Origin: Megamerina dolium | Taxonomy: Eukaryota; Arthropoda; Insecta; Diptera; Megamerinidae | Direction of reading: 5' to 3' | Assembly: GCA_963854835.1 (NCBI GenBank) | Contig: OY978528.1 | Span: 52,920,508 to 52,984,507, forward strand | DNA length: 64,000 nt | Shown here: piece after piece, positions 59,819-64,000 of the stretch | Numbering within the stretch: position 1 is the stretch's first letter | Layout of the letters: each line of letters starts with the position of its first letter | Notes under the pieces: generated by a model | Told to the model about the DNA's origin: nothing | The model's input: only the letters and a program-made list of their open reading frames with translations | The model's database searches: none | Position numbers and translations under genes: made by a program

Positions 59819-60027
59819 CTTATAAGCCCCAAAGGGCTATTTGGCCAAGATCCTCTGCCATTACTGTTGTGCGTGTTAAATTTTGGACAGTATTAGAAGG
59901 GACCGGTGGATATCGTTAGAAAGAAAAATCTTTTCGATATTAAATTTGCTATGATTCAGCCGAGGATTGAACCCACGCCCTACAGATCAGAAAGTCAACA
60001 CACTAACCCTCGAGCTACGGCACCCAC
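59819..60027 (-). repeat. tRNA-derived SINE, copy F, internal deletion
   Basis: Inverted copy with tail (AGCCCCAAAGGGCTATTTGG) at the left, then AGTATTAGAAGGGACC, joined to AAAAATCTTTTCGATATTAA and the complete tRNA-like head (CTAACCCTCGAGCTACGGCA) at the right. About 150 bp of the body are missing. Confidence 0.7.
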
Positions 60028-61569
60028 GACGATTAACGATATAATGCATTAAATGTGTATATCCACAGGAATAAAACCTCTACCTCTTAACTTAAATATG
60101 ATTGCAAAGACTTCAGATATGGGAAGTTCTGTTTGCTTGCCACAGCACTGAGACCACGAATGGTCTATTTTGCATAATCACCATTATTCATTTCCATAAC
60201 GATATTAAGTTCAATAAGTGTGAAATAATCACTGAAATTACCTTGTCCCTTACATGCTTCGGTGTTAAATGTTGCTCGAGTGGCCTACAACACCAGTTGT
60301 TGAGTTTATAAATGGATTGAAATAATATGAAATTTGTTAATAAATCAAAATTATTGAGTTAATAAATATTTTTACGTGCCCTTTTATTGACACTATAATC
60401 ATATATCGTATATACTTATGCTGTATAAATATAAATACACCATGAAACATGTCAATGTCAAAATTTAATATACAATAAATTACAAATAAATAAACATCCA
60501 TATGAGACACTGATGATTTTTTATTACAACAATTATATGTTCAATACATAAATGGGCTATCAGCAAATTTAATATGTGTGTTGTCATTGATGTCAGTATA
60601 AGTGGCATTCAAAAACAAGACGCACGATCGATCTGTCAATGTCAATAATTCAAAAGCAGTGCAGTGCAACAATAATGCAAATGAGTATATGAAGAGGTAG
60701 TAGATCAATCATTTCGGTGGGTCAACATACAGGTATTTAGTGGTGTTGCTATTGCTGTAGTTGTTGCTACTGCGTGGATACAATATGCACTCGGTACCAG
60801 TATTTAAATGCTTACAGTGTCAACGAAATAACTGTCACGTAAAAACACTTTGAAAAGGTGAAAGTAAAAGGCCTAAATCAACAGTAACAGATTTTCTAAC
60901 ACATCTTGAATAGAATACAATTACACAGTGAAATCCAGATGGAGAGAAAGAGAGAGACAGAGGGAAATAAATTGATTAATTTATGTAAAAATTATTTATT
61001 ATTTCATTATTTTTTAGCTGTCCCTTATACTATCGCTTCTTACTGCTCTCTTCGTCCAGAGCAACATGAAGTTAATTTTGATGAAGAAAAGAAAAAAAAA
61101 AAATACCAAGATTTTGATTGATTTATTGGTTGATTGATTGTCTGCTGTACAACTCATTATAATTTTATAAAAATACGTGTATGTATAAAAATGCATGCAA
61201 ACATATGTATAAGTACATTATTAATTTAAAAAGCAAAAAAAAAAAACACTAATCATCATCAACTAATGATGAAAAAAGAAACGGAAGAAAGATATTTGGG
61301 AACCCGCTGTTACACCACTTGTACTCGCACTATACTGTCTGTAAATATATATGTACGTGTGATTAAAAACAGTTACAGAAGAAGAGAAAGAAGTAATAAC
61401 ATGTAATTTTTTTATTTTATTTTCTCATACCCTATACACCCTTAGACTATGACTATATTGATTTATATATATTTTATAATGCAATTTAACTGAAGATTAT
61501 TCTTGTCAACAAATGACGTTTCGGGATTGCGCGAAATCGGATGAAATCATATTGTTTAATTATATTATT
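60028..61569. other. Non-coding stretch
   Basis: No supportable gene; AT-rich, with A runs near 61091 and 61233. Confidence 0.5.
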
Positions 61570-62130
61570 ATTATTATACAGGCTATTTTGCACAGCGACC
61601 TAAAAGATGTTTTAAGCGTCTATTGCCTATTGGGCTTAATTTTACCTATGTGGTTTGGAGTCAAGACTCCGTTACCTAAAGAACCAAGTCTACGTCTTGC
61701 CACCACTGGGCAATTGCATAGAATATGTTCCGATGTGTCCTGCTCCTCATGACAGAGTCAACAGGTATAGTTTTCTACCACACCTATTTTTTTTCATATG
61801 GTAGTTAAGTCCACAGTGCCCAGTGAGCAACTCTATGTAGAGATTTATGTTATTTCTGCTGAGGTTAAGAACAGCATCCACTTTAACATATGTGTGATCC
61901 ATAAGTTTGGGCTCTCCAGTAATCTGTTGAATCTGTTTGTAGCCCCGCAGAAGGGCTCTGGTCCAATGAAAGGAGTGCTTGCGCCTTCCTTTGTAAGGGA
62001 GTCGGCCATTTCATTTCCCTCGTGTCCCTCGTGTCCCGGCACCCACATTAGGATGAAAGGATTCTTTGCTGCCAAAGCATTGAGAAGTTTGAAATATTCC
62101 CAGACCAGCCTGAATTGAAACGAGAATTTT
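61570..62130 (-). pseudogene. Non-LTR retrotransposon RNase H and zinc-knuckle remnant
   Basis: The minus strand reads TLKSLAKFSFQFRLVWEYF, then LLNALAAKNPFILMWVPGHE and GHEGNEMADSLTKEGAS (RNase H, with GHE duplicated: the plus strand shows CTCGTGTCC twice), FIGPEPFCG, and, further on, LCHEEQDTSEHILCNCPVVA, the CxxC...H....C knuckle found at the end of I/LOA-type ORF2 proteins; its first Cys-codon neighbour is a stop. It is related to, but not the same as, the 29.5-kb fragment. Dead. Confidence 0.65.
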
Positions 62131-63162
62131 GCCAGGGACTTTAGAGTCGCCTCTCAGTGTACCGCAACTATGAATACTCTTTTGGGATCATATCGCTACT
62201 CTCAACTCATGAATTTATATTCAGAATGAAATCACTATACCTTAGTATATTGTACCTAAGGCTGGTTCATTCTCGCACAAAGCAAAATAAATTTTAAATA
62301 TACACCCTATAAATGAAAAATTAGCTTGAGAGCGTCTTAGTACTATTCAAATTTTTTCATTTCAACACTGCGAAAATCAGCAAAATCGGGTAAATTTACT
62401 AATATTGTATGTCATTAAAAATGTCTCAGTAAGCACTACATTCTCAGATGTCATTGAAGACCGTTATTAGATTCAGTTAGTGCCCACAATTATTCAGAGT
62501 TGTACCCCTGCCTGAGCGACAAATTTTACAAAGTGGAGCCCTCATGTTGCAGTGTCTTTTCATACAAGAGGTGAGCACTGTAAGTCCTTCTCTATTCTTT
62601 CGGAGTTTACTTTCCCTAGTATATAGATTCTTTCAGTTCGCCTTCCTTCTTTATATTTGTACCAGTTGGAAGTTACAATACATTCCCACAATTTCGAAAC
62701 AATGTACCCTTGGATAGTTAGCAGAATGGATATAGACCAAGAAAACATCTTCGGGTTCTCTTCTAGTAAAACAGTTGTCTCTTACGTGTCTCCAGAGTCT
62801 GACCATAGTATTACCAGCTCGAGTTTGTTGAGGAGTTATATTTCATAAGCATTTAGGACTCGTGGAGCCAGTCGAGTGCCCGAGATTATATTAATTCTGT
62901 AGTGTTACAAGAACAGCTGATGGTCTTCTTATTTTATTAATGTCATACATGTCTGTTTCTTTTGTCCCTCACAATTTCCTTTCTAAGCGAAGTTGGAAAA
63001 ATTATTGCATGCTAATTTGAAAATATAGAATTCTCAGATATTATGACGTATATGGAATATCTAGAGAATCATTAGTGCTACCAAAAAAAAATGGAAATTG
63101 CATCTCTCATAAGACCAAAATTATATTATATAAATGATATCAAATTACAGAAGTAATACGTA
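62131..63162. other. Non-coding stretch
   Basis: No supportable gene. The section 62500-62830 might be more retroelement debris, but I could not identify a motif. Confidence 0.4.
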
Positions 63163-63462
63163 GTAAATCAGCTCAGTGGTTAGTGTTAGCCTTCTGATCT
63201 GTAGGTCGCAGGTTCAATCCGCGGCTAAAGTATAAATTGAATATCGAAAAGAATTTTCTTGCGAACGGTGCCCACCTGCCGGCAAGCAATTGGCAATTCT
63301 TCCGGCAGTAACAATTTGCCATGGAAAAGCTTCTAAAAAACTCCGTGGTAAAGAAAAAGTTATGTCTCAAGGCCCGAAGGCTCTTTGGCCCAGCTTCTCT
63401 TCCAATACTGTTGACTGTGTTAAATTTTGTACAGTAATTTAAGGAACCTACTTATTTAAAAA
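63163..63462. repeat. Chimeric SINE: 5' half forward, 3' half inverted
   Basis: 63175-63364 is the SINE 5' half on the plus strand (CTCAGTGGTTAGTG head, GGTTCAATCCGCGG B-box, CAAGCAATTGGCAATTCTTC body, CTCCGTGGTAAAG). At about 63370 the sequence switches to the SINE 3' end on the minus strand (CCCGAAGGCTCTTTGGCCCA, TCTCTTCCAATACTGTTG, GGAACCTACTTATTT). The middle of the element is missing. Confidence 0.7.
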
Positions 63463-63639
63463 AATACTAAACTATTTAAAGTCTTCCAATCTAGACGTGA
63501 ACTTATTGCATATTGCAATTCTATTTGAGTAACAGAAACCCAACTGATTTCTACCACAAACACAAAGTGCTTCTCAATGTTTCTTTTTTGCTATGACAAG
63601 GGATTAGATTCACAAGCCCGTGATTTTCGGGACATAAAA

Positions 63640-63693
63640 GGTTCGGGATCCCGGAATCCCGGGATTGACATCCCTAGTGTGATAATACTATGT
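63640..63693 (-). mobile_element. Solitary hAT-like transposon end
   Basis: The minus strand reads TAGGGATGTCAATCCCGGGA followed by TTCCGGGATCCCG. This resembles hAT-type termini (CAGGGATGTCAA with the first C changed) and is very GC-rich for this window. The partner end was not found. Confidence 0.45.
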
Positions 63694-63771
63694 ATAAGAG
63701 AATCATTGTTGATGAGGATCATTTATATTGAAATTTTTCTTTTTTTTTCCCTTCATATTGGTATTTGGTAC

Positions 63772-63999
63772 TCAGCTGTTACTTTTGTTTGTTTCTTTAC
63801 AAAGTAGTTGCTTACATGTAGGTACACAAATAAGAACGTATATACGTATTTTTTTCTTGAATTTTTCATCAGCAATAGAATCATTGGCATCATCATCATA
63901 ATCATCTAAATGATTAACTTTCTCATTATTTTCAATTAAACTCTTTTCTTCTTCCTTTTCTATATTTTTTTTTTCTTCAACATTTCTCAGCCACTTTTG
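63772..63999 (-). CDS. Possible partial coding exon running off the right edge
   Basis: Reading the minus strand inward from the window end, a frame stays open for 75 codons from 63999 to a TGA at 63772-63774. It starts QKWLRNVEEKKNIEKEEEKS and continues with an acidic DDYDDDANDSIADEKF block before becoming less protein-like at KKKIRIYV. The charged, helical character is typical of a linker in a nuclear or cytoskeletal protein. There is no ATG, so this would be an internal or last exon of a gene whose body lies beyond the window. GTAAGC on the minus strand near 63812 is a possible donor. Caveat: A-rich and GAT-rich DNA gives such Glu/Lys/Asp strings by chance. Confidence 0.35.
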   Translation of the reverse strand, partial: QKWLRNVEEKKNIEKEEEKSLIENNEKVNHLDDYDDDANDSIADEKFKKKIRIYVLICVPTCKQLLCKETNKSNS

Positions 64000-64000
64000 C

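Overview
The window looks like nuclear DNA of a higher dipteran. The sequence is strongly AT-rich, carries CAA/CAG, GAT and CATA/GTATG microsatellites, and one spliced gene encodes long Gln, His, Ser and Gly tracts typical of fly genes. Many degraded mariner, Jockey-type, RTE-type and tRNA-SINE copies are scattered through it. A tephritid fruit fly is my best guess; that is an inference from overall texture and not a database result.

Gene content is low. The only convincing host gene is on the minus strand between about 50.4 and 45.2 kb. Four exons join with conserved GT-AG signals and matching codon phase into an open frame of 810 codons from the first ATG. It predicts a low-complexity, Ser/Gly-rich ectodomain, a short CxxC-containing juxtamembrane segment, one membrane span, and a long His/Gln-rich cytoplasmic tail that ends in a poly-proline stretch. 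I do not recognise the family. Splice signals inside and after exon 3 predict alternative tails. The 2.4-kb intron between exons 1 and 2 hosts a dead mariner. Two weaker coding candidates are a 247-nt plus-strand exon candidate at 17.4-17.7 kb and an acidic minus-strand frame running off the right edge at 63.8-64.0 kb.

The rest is intergenic or intronic DNA with mobile-element debris. From left to right: an RTE-type end (3.7-4.4 kb); tRNA-derived SINE copies (8.0 and 8.6 kb); a 400-bp AAATT-type array with a 21-bp higher-order period (14.6-15.0 kb); a short mariner-like element with both terminal repeats (15.85-16.74 kb); RNase H debris (17.9-18.5 kb); a mariner N-terminal half beside an antisense Jockey-type fragment (20.2-22.0 kb); a 299-bp inverted-repeat element (24.0 kb) with an inverted 400-bp relative at 57.3 kb; a Jockey-type RT fragment (25.9-27.1 kb); a 460-bp inverted-repeat element with a perfect 24-bp palindrome (27.2-27.7 kb); a dead mariner (28 kb); a non-LTR end fragment framed by an exact 14-bp duplication (29.5-30.2 kb); an RTE-type fragment (33.0-34.4 kb); hAT-like ends (36.3 and 63.6 kb); a copia-type gag scrap (40.5 kb); two mariners (51.6-53.4 kb); and a SINE cluster (58-60 kb and 63.2 kb).

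Two low-copy patterns are not explained by named families: a dispersed AT-rich module with a recurring 'GGTCATACATTTCACC'-like core, and two clusters of GTTAAC-containing motifs at 54-55 and 59.5-59.8 kb. I saw no operon, CRISPR array, rRNA or convincing functional tRNA gene. The element boundaries given are from reading by eye and are approximate unless terminal repeats are stated.
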